This document shows, piece by piece, positions 5,380 through 12,693 of a stretch of 25,017 nucleotides of DNA (within the stretch, counting starts at the first letter, position 1; each line of letters begins with the position of its first letter). Under the pieces are notes generated by a model, which saw only the letters and a list, made by a program, of their open reading frames with translations, searched no databases and had not been told where the DNA came from. The DNA lies in NCBI GenBank assembly GCA_002315715.1, contig DCHY01000021.1, positions 1 to 25,017 on the forward strand. The letters run 5' to 3'. The DNA comes from Clostridiales bacterium UBA1740 (lineage in GTDB: Bacteria; Bacillota; Clostridia; Oscillospirales; CAG-272). The translations under genes were made by a program, and so were the position numbers.

Positions 5380-7083
5380 ATGCAAGCACAAAACAACGAT
5401 ATCGTTTTGGAACTACGCGGTATCTCAAAGACGTTTGGCAGCATCCGTGCCAACCACGACGTGAATTTTGACCTTCGTCGCGGAGAGATTCTTTCGCTCC
5501 TTGGAGAAAACGGTTCCGGCAAAACCACTCTGATGAATATGGTGTCGGGCATTTACTATCCCGACGCGGGACAGATTCTCGTAAACGGAGAAGAGGTCAG
5601 CATCGCCTCCCCCCACGATGCCTTCAAGTATAAAATCGGAATGATCCACCAGCACTTTAAGCTCGTGGACATCTTCACCGCTGCCGAAAACATCGTTCTC
5701 GGCGTGGAGAGTGAAGAAAAATTCAACATGAACGAAGTCAACAAACGTGTTCTCGAAATTTCCGAGAAGTACGGTTTCCATATTGACCCCACCAAGAAAA
5801 TCTACGATATGTCGGTTTCCGAAAAACAGACCGTCGAGATTATCAAGGTACTTTACAGAGGTGCCGACATTCTCATTCTCGACGAGCCGACCGCCGTTTT
5901 GACCCCCCAAGAAGTACAAAAACTCTTTGCCGTTCTTCGCAACATGCGTAACGACGGCAAATCGATTATCATCATTACCCATAAACTCCACGAAGTTTTG
6001 GCGCTTTCCGACCGCGTTTCCGTCCTTCGTAAGGGCGAATCCATCGGAACCGTCAACACCAAGGAAACTTCGGAGAGCAAATTGACCGAGATGATGGTCG
6101 GCAAAAAAGTCACTCTGAACATCGACCGTTCCGACGTCACGAACGCCGAGGAGCGTTTGGCTATCCAAAATCTCACCGCCTTTAACCAAGAAGGCGTCAA
6201 AGTTCTCGACGACATCAATTTCACCGCGTTCGGCGGAGAAATTCTCGGTATCGCCGGTATCGCCGGCTCCGGTCAGCGTGAACTTCTCGAGGCCATCGCC
6301 GGTCTTCAGCCGATTTCCGACGGTCAAATCATCTTCCATCGCCCCAAAAAGAATCTGCCCGTCACTTTCTTCCATAAGTCGCTCTTTGAGATTAAGGAGA
6401 TGGCGAAGGAAGGCAAATTCCACGACAAAGAGGGCAAGCCCGTCTCCTTCGTCGGCAAAACCACCTCCACTATCGTGAAAGAAGTCAACGACGGCAACGT
6501 CATCTTCAACGACGACGAAATCATGAATCTGCGCGACAAAACTCCCCTTCAGATTCGTGAACTCGGCGTGCGTCTTTCCTTCGTGCCCGAGGACCGTCTC
6601 GGCATGGGACTTGTCGGCAATATGAACCTCACCGACAACATGATGCTCAGAAGTTACAGAAAAGGCAAGTCCGTTTTCGTCAACCGCAAAAATCCCGAGA
6701 ATCTTGCCACAAAGGTCGTTCACGACCTTGAAGTCGTCACTCCCAGCATCAAAACCCCCGTTCGCCGTCTTTCCGGCGGTAACGTGCAAAAAGTTTTGGT
6801 CGGACGTGAAATCGCCTCCGCACCGAAAGTGTTGATGGCGGCATATCCCGTGCGCGGTCTTGACATCAACTCTTCTTACCTTATTTACAATCTTTTGAAT
6901 GAGCAAAAGAAAAACGGAACCGCCGTCATTTTCGTCGGCGAAGACCTCGACGTTTTGCTTGCTCTTTGCGACCGTATCGTCGTCATGAACTCCGGCTGCG
7001 TTTCCGAAATCGTGGACGCCAGATCCGTGACCAAAGAAGAGGTCGGTTTCCTCATGACCAAAAATACGAAGGAGGCGGAATAA
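5380..7083 (+). CDS. Nucleoside ABC importer, double-domain ATP-binding protein (NupO-like)
   Basis: This cytoplasmic ATPase of 567 residues carries two ABC domains in one chain, as in sugar and nucleoside importers of the RbsA/NupO type. Domain 1 has Walker A GENGSGKT (42-49), Q-loop Gln91, signature MSVSEKQ (144-150), Walker B ILILDEP (164-170) and His201. Domain 2 is degenerate as usual: the Walker A lysine is missing (GIAGSGQR, 293-300), the signature is LSGGN (464-468) and the Walker B region reads LMAAYPVRGLD. Domain 2 also contains an extra segment of roughly 50-55 residues (about 320-372) between the GQIIF strand and a second GNVIF strand, which explains the length above the usual 500-515. 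AAGGAG lies 6 bases before the ATG. The permease gene starts one base after the stop. Confidence 0.93.
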   Translation: MQAQNNDIVLELRGISKTFGSIRANHDVNFDLRRGEILSLLGENGSGKTTLMNMVSGIYYPDAGQILVNGEEVSIASPHDAFKYKIGMIHQHFKLVDIFTAAENIVLGVESEEKFNMNEVNKRVLEISEKYGFHIDPTKKIYDMSVSEKQTVEIIKVLYRGADILILDEPTAVLTPQEVQKLFAVLRNMRNDGKSIIIITHKLHEVLALSDRVSVLRKGESIGTVNTKETSESKLTEMMVGKKVTLNIDRSDVTNAEERLAIQNLTAFNQEGVKVLDDINFTAFGGEILGIAGIAGSGQRELLEAIAGLQPISDGQIIFHRPKKNLPVTFFHKSLFEIKEMAKEGKFHDKEGKPVSFVGKTTSTIVKEVNDGNVIFNDDEIMNLRDKTPLQIRELGVRLSFVPEDRLGMGLVGNMNLTDNMMLRSYRKGKSVFVNRKNPENLATKVVHDLEVVTPSIKTPVRRLSGGNVQKVLVGREIASAPKVLMAAYPVRGLDINSSYLIYNLLNEQKKNGTAVIFVGEDLDVLLALCDRIVVMNSGCVSEIVDARSVTKEEVGFLMTKNTKEAE

Positions 7084-7084
7084 T

Positions 7085-8203
7085 ATGGAAAATCAAAATA
7101 AAAAAAGAGAGCCGCTTCTTCACATCACCAAAAGAGCCGTGATGCCGGTTTGGCAGCAGGCGTTGATTCGTGCCGGTGCCATTTTGTCCGCCATGATCCT
7201 TTGCGGTGTTTTGGCGTTCATCTTGATTCCGAAACTTTCCGCCAACCCCTCCCGTATCGGTGAATTTTACTCTTGCTTCTTCAAAGGCAACTTCAAAACC
7301 GTGGAAATTACCTGGGCATTTTTCAAAGACGTTGCCGTTCTGCTTTGCATTTCTCTTGCCATTACCCCGGCATTCCGCATGAAGTTTTGGAACATCGGTG
7401 CGGAAGGTCAGGTGCTCGTCGGCGTTCTTGCCGCAGAAGGCATTGCGTATCTTTACGGTTCCCGTATTCAAAGCAACTTCGTTTTGCTGCTTCTCATGTT
7501 GGTGGCAGCCATCGTCTCCGGCGCGCTTTGGGGCGTGATTCCCGCTGTCTTCAAAGCCAAATGGGGCACCAACGAAACGCTCTTTACTTTGATGATGAAC
7601 TACGTGGCAACCTACCTCGTTATCTATTGCCTTTCCAAATGGATCACGAGCGGTTCGATGGTTATGCCGAAATTGCAAGTCGGCGTGCTTCCGTCTTTCG
7701 TCAACCAGTATTTCTCGACCATTTTGTTGGTTTTGACGCTGACCGTCGTTTTGTACTTCTACCTCAATTACAGTAAACACGGCTATGAAATTTCCGTCGT
7801 CGGTGAGAGCGAAAATACGGCGAAATACATCGGTATCGACGTGAAAAAAGTCATCATTCGTACCATGATTTTGTCGGGCGCGCTCTGCGGCTTTGCCGGA
7901 TTCTTAATTGGCGCCGGTGTCAACAACTCGGTTTCCGATACTTCCGTCGGCGGCCGCGGCTTTACCGCCATCATGGTTTCTTGGCTTGCCAAGTTCTCGC
8001 CCCTCTTTATGCTCTTGACTTCCGCGCTTATCGTCTTTCTGGATCGCGGCGCATCGGAAATCGCTTCGGTATTTGACGTAACGGGTGCCCTCACCGACAT
8101 CTTCGTCGGTCTGACGCTTTTCTTCGTCATCGGATGCGAATTCTTTATCAACTACCGTCTTCATATCCGTAACATCTTCAAGAAGGAGGAGAAGGCAGCA
8201 TGA
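7085..8203 (+). CDS. Nucleoside ABC importer permease 1 (NupP-like)
   Basis: This is an integral membrane permease of 372 residues in the BPD_transp_2 family. It has a cytoplasmic N-terminus (about residues 1-20), a first hydrophobic helix from about residue 24, and roughly nine to ten further membrane segments. The FWNIGAEGQVLVG motif (about residues 101-113) is the hallmark of this branch. The AGFLIGAGVN and GGRGFTAI segments near residues 273-300 are also typical of the family and may include the coupling region to the ATPase. An AAGGAGG site overlaps the end of the ATPase gene, and its stop overlaps the next permease by four bases (ATGA). It should form the translocation channel together with the next gene product. 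Confidence 0.92.
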   Translation: MENQNKKREPLLHITKRAVMPVWQQALIRAGAILSAMILCGVLAFILIPKLSANPSRIGEFYSCFFKGNFKTVEITWAFFKDVAVLLCISLAITPAFRMKFWNIGAEGQVLVGVLAAEGIAYLYGSRIQSNFVLLLLMLVAAIVSGALWGVIPAVFKAKWGTNETLFTLMMNYVATYLVIYCLSKWITSGSMVMPKLQVGVLPSFVNQYFSTILLVLTLTVVLYFYLNYSKHGYEISVVGESENTAKYIGIDVKKVIIRTMILSGALCGFAGFLIGAGVNNSVSDTSVGGRGFTAIMVSWLAKFSPLFMLLTSALIVFLDRGASEIASVFDVTGALTDIFVGLTLFFVIGCEFFINYRLHIRNIFKKEEKAA

Positions 8204-9162
8204 ACGCTTGGTTAAACTTCTTTATCGATGCTTTGGCTTTCGGCGCCGTATTTATCTACGGTTCGACCGGTGAAATCATCACCGAGAAAGCCGGCCACCT
8301 CAACCTCGGTATCCCCGGTATTATGTGCATGGGCGGTGCCGGCGGATGTCTGTTCCTTCAGCTCTTCGCAAAGACGCTTCCGTCCGTATTGCTCGTTCCT
8401 TTTGCCATCGTGGCGTCCTTCCTTATGGCGGCGCTGATGGGACTTATCTACAGCTTTATGACCGTCACCCTCCGTGCCAATCAAAACGTCACGGGTCTTG
8501 CCATGACGACCTTCGGCTCGGGTCTTATGATGACTATCATGTCAAGACTGCAGGCTACGGTTTACCTTAACAAACCCAAGAAAATGTTCCGTTTCCCCTT
8601 CGCGGCAAGAACCGACGCGCTTCAGAGAATCGGCGTGATGTTCTTCCTTGCCATCGCGGTTGCCGTCGTCGCTTCCTACCTGCTTTATAAAACGAAACTC
8701 GGCTTGCATCTGCGCGCCATCGGTGAAAACCCCGCGACTGCCGACGCCGTCGGTATTAACGTTACGAGATACAAGTACGTCGCCACCTGCATCGGTTCCG
8801 GCATTGCCGGCCTCGGCGGTTTCTACTACATTATCGATTACATGGGCTCTCAAGAAGCGTATAAGAGCATCGAGGCGTTCGGATGGCTTGCCATCGCCCT
8901 CGTTATCTTCGCTCTTTGGAGACCGCATATGACGATTCTCGGTTCCTTCGTCTTCGGCGTGCTCTTCTGTTGCTCGTCCTCCATTTCCGTCATCGCTTCC
9001 AAGATTTCTTGGTTCAACGTGACGATGTCGACGACACCGATTTTGAAGATGCTCCCCTACGTCGTTACCATCGTCGTCCTCGTCATTTCGTCGATTCGTA
9101 ACAAACGCGAGAATCAGCCCCCCGCCGCTCTCGGCGTTTCTTACTTCCGCGAAGACAGATAA
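8200..9162 (+). CDS. Nucleoside ABC importer permease 2 (NupQ-like)
   Basis: This is the second BPD_transp_2 permease, 320 residues with about eight to nine hydrophobic segments. The conserved segment GHLNLGIPGIMCMGG (about residues 31-45) corresponds to the NLGxEG motif of the family. LHLRAIGENPATADAVGIN (about 169-187) is the typical cytoplasmic loop expected to contact the ATPase. The ATG overlaps the preceding stop codon in an ATGA arrangement, which indicates translational coupling and equal amounts of the two permeases. It is the last gene of the uptake unit and is followed within a few bases by a strong terminator. Confidence 0.92.
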   Translation: MNAWLNFFIDALAFGAVFIYGSTGEIITEKAGHLNLGIPGIMCMGGAGGCLFLQLFAKTLPSVLLVPFAIVASFLMAALMGLIYSFMTVTLRANQNVTGLAMTTFGSGLMMTIMSRLQATVYLNKPKKMFRFPFAARTDALQRIGVMFFLAIAVAVVASYLLYKTKLGLHLRAIGENPATADAVGINVTRYKYVATCIGSGIAGLGGFYYIIDYMGSQEAYKSIEAFGWLAIALVIFALWRPHMTILGSFVFGVLFCCSSSISVIASKISWFNVTMSTTPILKMLPYVVTIVVLVISSIRNKRENQPPAALGVSYFREDR

Positions 9163-9165
9163 CAG

Positions 9166-9195
9166 AAAAGAGGTTGCCAAGGCAACCTCTTTTTT
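9166..9195 (+). terminator. Intrinsic terminator of the nucleoside importer operon
   Basis: AAAAGAGGTTGCC (9166-9178) and GGCAACCTCTTTT (9181-9193) pair perfectly over 13 bp with an AA turn, and the T run continues to 9195. It lies between convergent genes, and the minus-strand copy also ends in TTTT, so it may end spoIVA transcripts too, though less efficiently. Confidence 0.92.
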
Positions 9196-9197
9196 GC

Positions 9198-10658
9198 TTA
9201 TAAAAGTATACAAATCAAGCCGTTTGCGCCCTCGTTGAGAATGCGCTCGAGCGTATCTGACAGTTTCTCTCGCGATTCGTCGGGGATGTTTTCGAGTTTG
9301 GCATAAAGCGAATCGTTCATCAAATCGTAAAGCGATTTGCCGAGAAGATTGGTCTGCCACACCTTTTCGGGGCTTTCTTCAAAGGAGTCGCATAGGTATT
9401 TATGCACTTCCGCCGCCTGTTCCTTGGTGCCGAGGACCGGCGCCACCTCGGCGTGGATACCTGCTTTGATCATATGAATGGATTCGGCGTGTGCCGACAC
9501 TTTGACGCCGAAACCGCCCGGCGTTTTGACCGTCTTCGGTTCGTCAAGGACGAGTTCCGACGGCGTCGGCATTACAATGCCGTAACCCTTTTCGTTGACG
9601 TCCGAAAGCGCCCGTGCCACCTTGTCGTAGGCGGACTTCGCCTCGGTCAGTTCTTTGACGGCAAGAAGCAGGTCGTGCTCGTCGGTGAGCGACCGTCCGC
9701 CCACCTCCGAGAGCGTTTGCAAAAATACGTCTTTGCCGAGCACGACGTCAAACTCCGCCGTCCCGTCCTCGGATTTCAGGGCGGAGAGGCTGAGCGAGGG
9801 AAATTCCTCGCACACCCGTTTGACGTCTCCGATTTTTTCAACTTGGGCGGAGAAGTCAAAAACCGTCTTCGAAACCGATTGGCAAAGGGCGTGCTCGGGC
9901 GGCAAAACCGAGAGCCAGGTGGGCAGGTGAAAGGTCATGCTCTTCATCGGAAATTGGGAAAGCACCAAGGATAAGATACCCTCCACGTCCTCTTCCTTGA
10001 GATGTTCGGCGTCTATCAACGCCACCGCCGTTTGGTACTTTCGTTCGAGCGCTTCGCCGAGGGCTTTCGTCTCGCTTCTTTCGGGATGGGCGGAGTTGAG
10101 AAGAATGGCAAAGGGTTTGCCGATTTCTTTGAGTTCTCCTATGAGTTTTTCTTCTGCCTCAAGGTAATTTTCGCGGGGAATATCCGAAAACGAGCCGTCC
10201 GTCGTCAAAAGCAGCCCGATGGTCGCGTGCTCTTTGATGACTTTGTCGGTTCCCATCGCCGCGGCGTTGACGAAGGGCATCGGCGTTTCACTCCACGGTG
10301 TTTTGACAAGCCGCTCTTTGCCGTCCTCAAGACCGCCGAGCGCCCCGTCCACAAGATACCCGACACAGTCGATGAGGCGAACGCGGCAGTCGGATTTTTC
10401 GCCGAAACTGACCCTCGCTCCTTCTTCGGGTATGAATTTCGGCTCCGTCGTCATGACGGTTTTTCCCGCCGCGCTTTGCGGCAATTGGTCTTCCGTCCTC
10501 GCCTTTTCGTAGGCGTCCTTCATCCTTGGAAGCACCGCCGTTTGGATAAAGCGGTGAATAAAGGTGGATTTTCCGGTTCTGACAGGTCCGACGACACCGA
10601 TGTAGATGTCACCGCCCGTCCTTTTAGCAATATCTCGGTAAATGGCGTTGTCCGTCAT
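9198..10658 (-). CDS. spoIVA: Stage IV sporulation protein A, spore coat base-layer ATPase
   Basis: SpoIVA polymerises on the mother-cell face of the forespore outer membrane and forms the platform of the spore coat. The 486 residues match the whole family (B. subtilis 492). An N-terminal GTPase-like domain has Walker A GPVRTGKST (24-32), the sensor threonines T70-T71 in the AAGKTVMTTEPKF segment, and Walker B Asp97 in LIDCVG. The middle domain is followed by the conserved C-terminal segment with SIHMIKAGIHAE and a hydrophobic NEG...GLICILL end, which is needed for membrane anchoring in studied homologues. The ATG has AAGGAGG five bases upstream (10664-10670). The promoter at 10685-10711 fits mother-cell sigma-E control. 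This gene indicates a spore-forming lineage. Confidence 0.97.
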   Translation of the reverse strand: MTDNAIYRDIAKRTGGDIYIGVVGPVRTGKSTFIHRFIQTAVLPRMKDAYEKARTEDQLPQSAAGKTVMTTEPKFIPEEGARVSFGEKSDCRVRLIDCVGYLVDGALGGLEDGKERLVKTPWSETPMPFVNAAAMGTDKVIKEHATIGLLLTTDGSFSDIPRENYLEAEEKLIGELKEIGKPFAILLNSAHPERSETKALGEALERKYQTAVALIDAEHLKEEDVEGILSLVLSQFPMKSMTFHLPTWLSVLPPEHALCQSVSKTVFDFSAQVEKIGDVKRVCEEFPSLSLSALKSEDGTAEFDVVLGKDVFLQTLSEVGGRSLTDEHDLLLAVKELTEAKSAYDKVARALSDVNEKGYGIVMPTPSELVLDEPKTVKTPGGFGVKVSAHAESIHMIKAGIHAEVAPVLGTKEQAAEVHKYLCDSFEESPEKVWQTNLLGKSLYDLMNDSLYAKLENIPDESREKLSDTLERILNEGANGLICILL

Positions 10659-10684
10659 AACAGCCTCCTTTTGTTGTTCAATCT

Positions 10685-10711
10685 ATCGTATGACGGCGGC
10701 GATTATGATAT
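10685..10711 (-). promoter_or_regulatory. Sigma-E-type sporulation promoter of spoIVA
   Basis: On the minus strand the -10 is CATACGAT (complement of 10685-10692), differing at one position from the sigma-E consensus CATACAAT. It is preceded, after 16 bases, by the -35 core ATA (complement of 10709-10711) within GCATATC. The predicted start leaves a leader of about 20 bases with the ribosome binding site. Known biology: spoIVA is a sigma-E gene in B. subtilis. Confidence 0.72.
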
Positions 10712-10721
10712 GCAAAAACCG

Positions 10722-10760
10722 AAAAAAAGAAAACCGAGAAGCAAAAACTTCTCGGTTTTT
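10722..10760 (-). terminator. Intrinsic terminator after the CPBP/membrane-protein unit
   Basis: On the minus strand AAAACCGAGAAG (complement of 10748-10759) pairs with CTTCTCGGTTTT (complement of 10730-10741), and the T run continues through the complement of 10722-10728. It ends the 10766-11419 gene and separates it from the spoIVA promoter, so spoIVA should be transcribed independently. Confidence 0.92.
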
Positions 10761-10765
10761 GAAAA

Positions 10766-11419
10766 TCAAAACGGTAAATACTGTCCAATCGGCGTGGCTT
10801 TGAGGCTCTCGAAAAACGCCGTGTATTCCGCCATCGGGTCTTCGCTGACGACGAATATCAAGACCGCCGGCGCGGCGATAATCAAGATAGCACCGACTAT
10901 GTAGAGGAACAGCGTCGAGCCTATCGTCTGTCCGCCGAACAGCAAAGCCTTCAAGGCACAAAGCAGGAAAAGCGCGGCGGGAAGGAGGCAGGCGCCAAGC
11001 AAATACAAGGGATTGACGAAGGGGAAGTAGAATTCCATCATGGATTTCAGCACGTAGCCGATACAACCCCAAATGATGGCGGATACAAACGGGAAGAGAA
11101 AGCAGGAAAGCGAAAAACGGCGGCGGATTCTCTTGGCATATACGCGTCTTAACGTTTTTCTCTCAATTTCCTTGCGCGTCTTTTTGGCAAGACGTGCCTG
11201 TTCTTTTTCTTCTTTTTTGAATTCTTTTCTGAAGCGCGGTTTTCTGCGCAGGCGTTTGATACGCTCCCGGTCGAGAATATCGTCGTTGACGGCGCATCTT
11301 GCATCCTCGTAGACGTCATCTTTCGAAGGATGCTCGTTGGCATAATCGATAAGTGTGAGGTCGTCCCAATATTTATTACGGTTTTTCTTGGATTTCGGCG
11401 GATAGTAATCGGTTGCCAT
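10766..11419 (-). CDS. Uncharacterised membrane protein with basic N-terminal domain
   Basis: I do not recognise a family for this 217-residue protein. Residues 1-100 are soluble and highly charged. The stretch from about 50 to 100 is dense in Arg, Lys and Glu and looks like a basic helix or coiled coil. Three hydrophobic segments follow at about 103-123, 137-160 and 168-191, then a short tail. With the positive-inside rule, the basic domain should face the cytoplasm. The start has GGAGGG just upstream. Its ATG lies 14 bases after the stop of the CPBP protease gene, so the two genes form an operon ending at the terminator before spoIVA. A link to membrane-protein processing or sporulation is possible from position only. 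Confidence 0.75.
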   Translation of the reverse strand: MATDYYPPKSKKNRNKYWDDLTLIDYANEHPSKDDVYEDARCAVNDDILDRERIKRLRRKPRFRKEFKKEEKEQARLAKKTRKEIERKTLRRVYAKRIRRRFSLSCFLFPFVSAIIWGCIGYVLKSMMEFYFPFVNPLYLLGACLLPAALFLLCALKALLFGGQTIGSTLFLYIVGAILIIAAPAVLIFVVSEDPMAEYTAFFESLKATPIGQYLPF

Positions 11420-11433
11420 AAGCCCTCCAAAAA

Positions 11434-12474
11434 TTAGTATTCATATATAAAAGCCAAAACGGAAAACGCAAAGAAAAGAAGAAAGCCGAGGTTCAAAAAC
11501 GACGCCTTCGCCATCTCGGAAGAGGGAAGCTTGCACGGCTCTTTGACAAAACGCTTGAGGGTTTTGTAATACATAATAAAGAAGCAAAGCCCGATAAAGG
11601 CGATGCCGTATTGCCAAACGATAAAAGAGAACAGGGCGAGAAATTTGACAAGGCCGAACGATACGATAATCTCTGCCGTGTTGACATCCTCGGTGATCGT
11701 GGGCAGGAGTGCTTGGTATTCCTCGAGCAAATCCTGAATCGGCAAAACGGCGACGGAACCCAAGAAGTTCGTTACCATATGGAGAATCACGACATAGGTG
11801 ATTTTGCCGGTCTTGGCGTAAATATAGCCGAATAAGAGACCCAAAAGGAAGGTGTAGAAGAACTGATAAAAGTTGCCGTGCGCAATGCCGAAAATCAAAG
11901 CCGAGAATAAAACGGCAAAGGGTCTGCCATAGCCGGCAAGACGGTCGATGGCGGCGCGGCGGAAGAGGATTTCTTCGATAATAGGCGCGACGATTACGAC
12001 GACCAATAGCATAAACCAAATAGGCATGCTCGACACGAGTTCTGTCGTGGAATTTCTCGAGGCAACCCCCGTGATATTTTCAAGAATCGTGATAACGAAA
12101 CTGCTGGCGGTGCTGCCGACCAACACGAAAAGACGGGAAATGAAGAACAAGACCAAAAGTTCGGCAAAGGACATTGCCTTTTGCTTCATCGGCTTCGGCT
12201 CTTTCGGGCGAAGGACGCGGAAAAAGACGGGAATGCCGATAGCGTACATCGGAACGGTCGAAACCAGCGTCGAAAAAACGGCGGCGTTATTGAGAAAAAG
12301 AGCGGAATCCAAAAAACCGACGCGGCGCAAGAGAGAGGACACGCCGATAGAGAGGAGGGCGCCCACCGCCGAATAGACGAAAAAGGCAAAAGCCACGGCG
12401 GAAAAATCGCCGGTCATCCGCGCGCGCAGGGTGTTATCCTCGGATGGCGAAAAACCCCTTGAAAATCGGAACAT
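11434..12474 (-). CDS. CPBP-family intramembrane metalloprotease
   Basis: This is a multi-pass membrane protein of 346 residues with the three motifs of the CPBP/Rce1-type intramembrane proteases. These are EExxxR at residues 167-172 (EEILFR), the His motif with H199 in FGIAHG, and H232 with N236 (HMVTN). These residues form the presumed metal site in Rce1 homologues. About eight hydrophobic segments are visible, and the N-terminal 20 residues are basic. Bacterial members process membrane or lipoprotein substrates or confer bacteriocin immunity; the substrate here is unknown. The start is chosen at ATG 12474, nine bases after GAGG. A GTG at 12489 would add five residues but has no ribosome binding site. 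It is co-transcribed with the 217-residue membrane protein. Confidence 0.9.
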   Translation of the reverse strand: MFRFSRGFSPSEDNTLRARMTGDFSAVAFAFFVYSAVGALLSIGVSSLLRRVGFLDSALFLNNAAVFSTLVSTVPMYAIGIPVFFRVLRPKEPKPMKQKAMSFAELLVLFFISRLFVLVGSTASSFVITILENITGVASRNSTTELVSSMPIWFMLLVVVIVAPIIEEILFRRAAIDRLAGYGRPFAVLFSALIFGIAHGNFYQFFYTFLLGLLFGYIYAKTGKITYVVILHMVTNFLGSVAVLPIQDLLEEYQALLPTITEDVNTAEIIVSFGLVKFLALFSFIVWQYGIAFIGLCFFIMYYKTLKRFVKEPCKLPSSEMAKASFLNLGFLLFFAFSVLAFIYEY

Positions 12475-12501
12475 TTGGCAAAACCTCACAAATGGGGATA
12501 G

Positions 12502-12527
12502 TACAATCTATTGTAACACAGTTGTAA
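12502..12527. repeat. Inverted and direct repeats over the CPBP promoter
   Basis: TACAAT-CT-ATTGTA (12502-12515) is a perfect inverted repeat, and one arm is the -10 hexamer of the minus-strand promoter. TTGTAA occurs at 12511-12516 and again at 12522-12527, 11 bases apart, about one helical turn. The arrangement suggests a regulator binding site; the regulator is unknown. Confidence 0.4.
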
Positions 12528-12538
12528 AAGAAAAACAA
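12510..12538 (-). promoter_or_regulatory. Sigma-A-type promoter of the CPBP protease unit
   Basis: On the minus strand TTGTTT (complement of 12533-12538) lies 17 bases before TACAAT (complement of 12510-12515). The predicted start is near 12503, about 30 bases ahead of the ATG at 12474. Confidence 0.6.
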
Positions 12539-12545
12539 TCTTTTT

Positions 12546-12562
12546 TTATAACTATGTTATAA
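12546..12562. repeat. Inverted repeat between the CPBP and DUF1846 genes
   Basis: TTATAAC-TAT-GTTATAA is a perfect 7-bp inverted repeat with a 3-base centre. It overlaps an extended -10 sequence (TG-T-TATAAT, 12555-12563) pointing to the DUF1846 gene, although no good -35 accompanies it. It could be an operator or simply AT-rich promoter DNA. Confidence 0.35.
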
Positions 12563-12632
12563 TTTTGTCAAGTAGCACAAAAAACGGAAAAGATTTTCTT
12601 CAAAAATGAGGACGGCAAACTGTCGAAAAAAC

Positions 12633-12661
12633 TTGAAAAGCGAAAAATGTTGTGTTAGAAT
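12633..12661 (+). promoter_or_regulatory. Sigma-A-type promoter of the DUF1846 gene
   Basis: TTGAAA (12633-12638) lies 17 bases before TAGAAT (12656-12661). Transcription would start near 12668 and give a leader of about 26 bases containing GGGAG eight bases before ATG 12694. Confidence 0.65.
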
Positions 12662-12693
12662 AGGAAAGTAATTTTGTTTTGGGAGATGAGACC

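Noticed and set aside
3529..5391. Long minus-strand open frame (620 codons) opposite xpt and the BMP gene
   Set aside because: It is antisense to two confidently identified genes, has low-complexity Val/Gly/Phe-rich composition typical of a shadow frame, and has no ribosome binding site.
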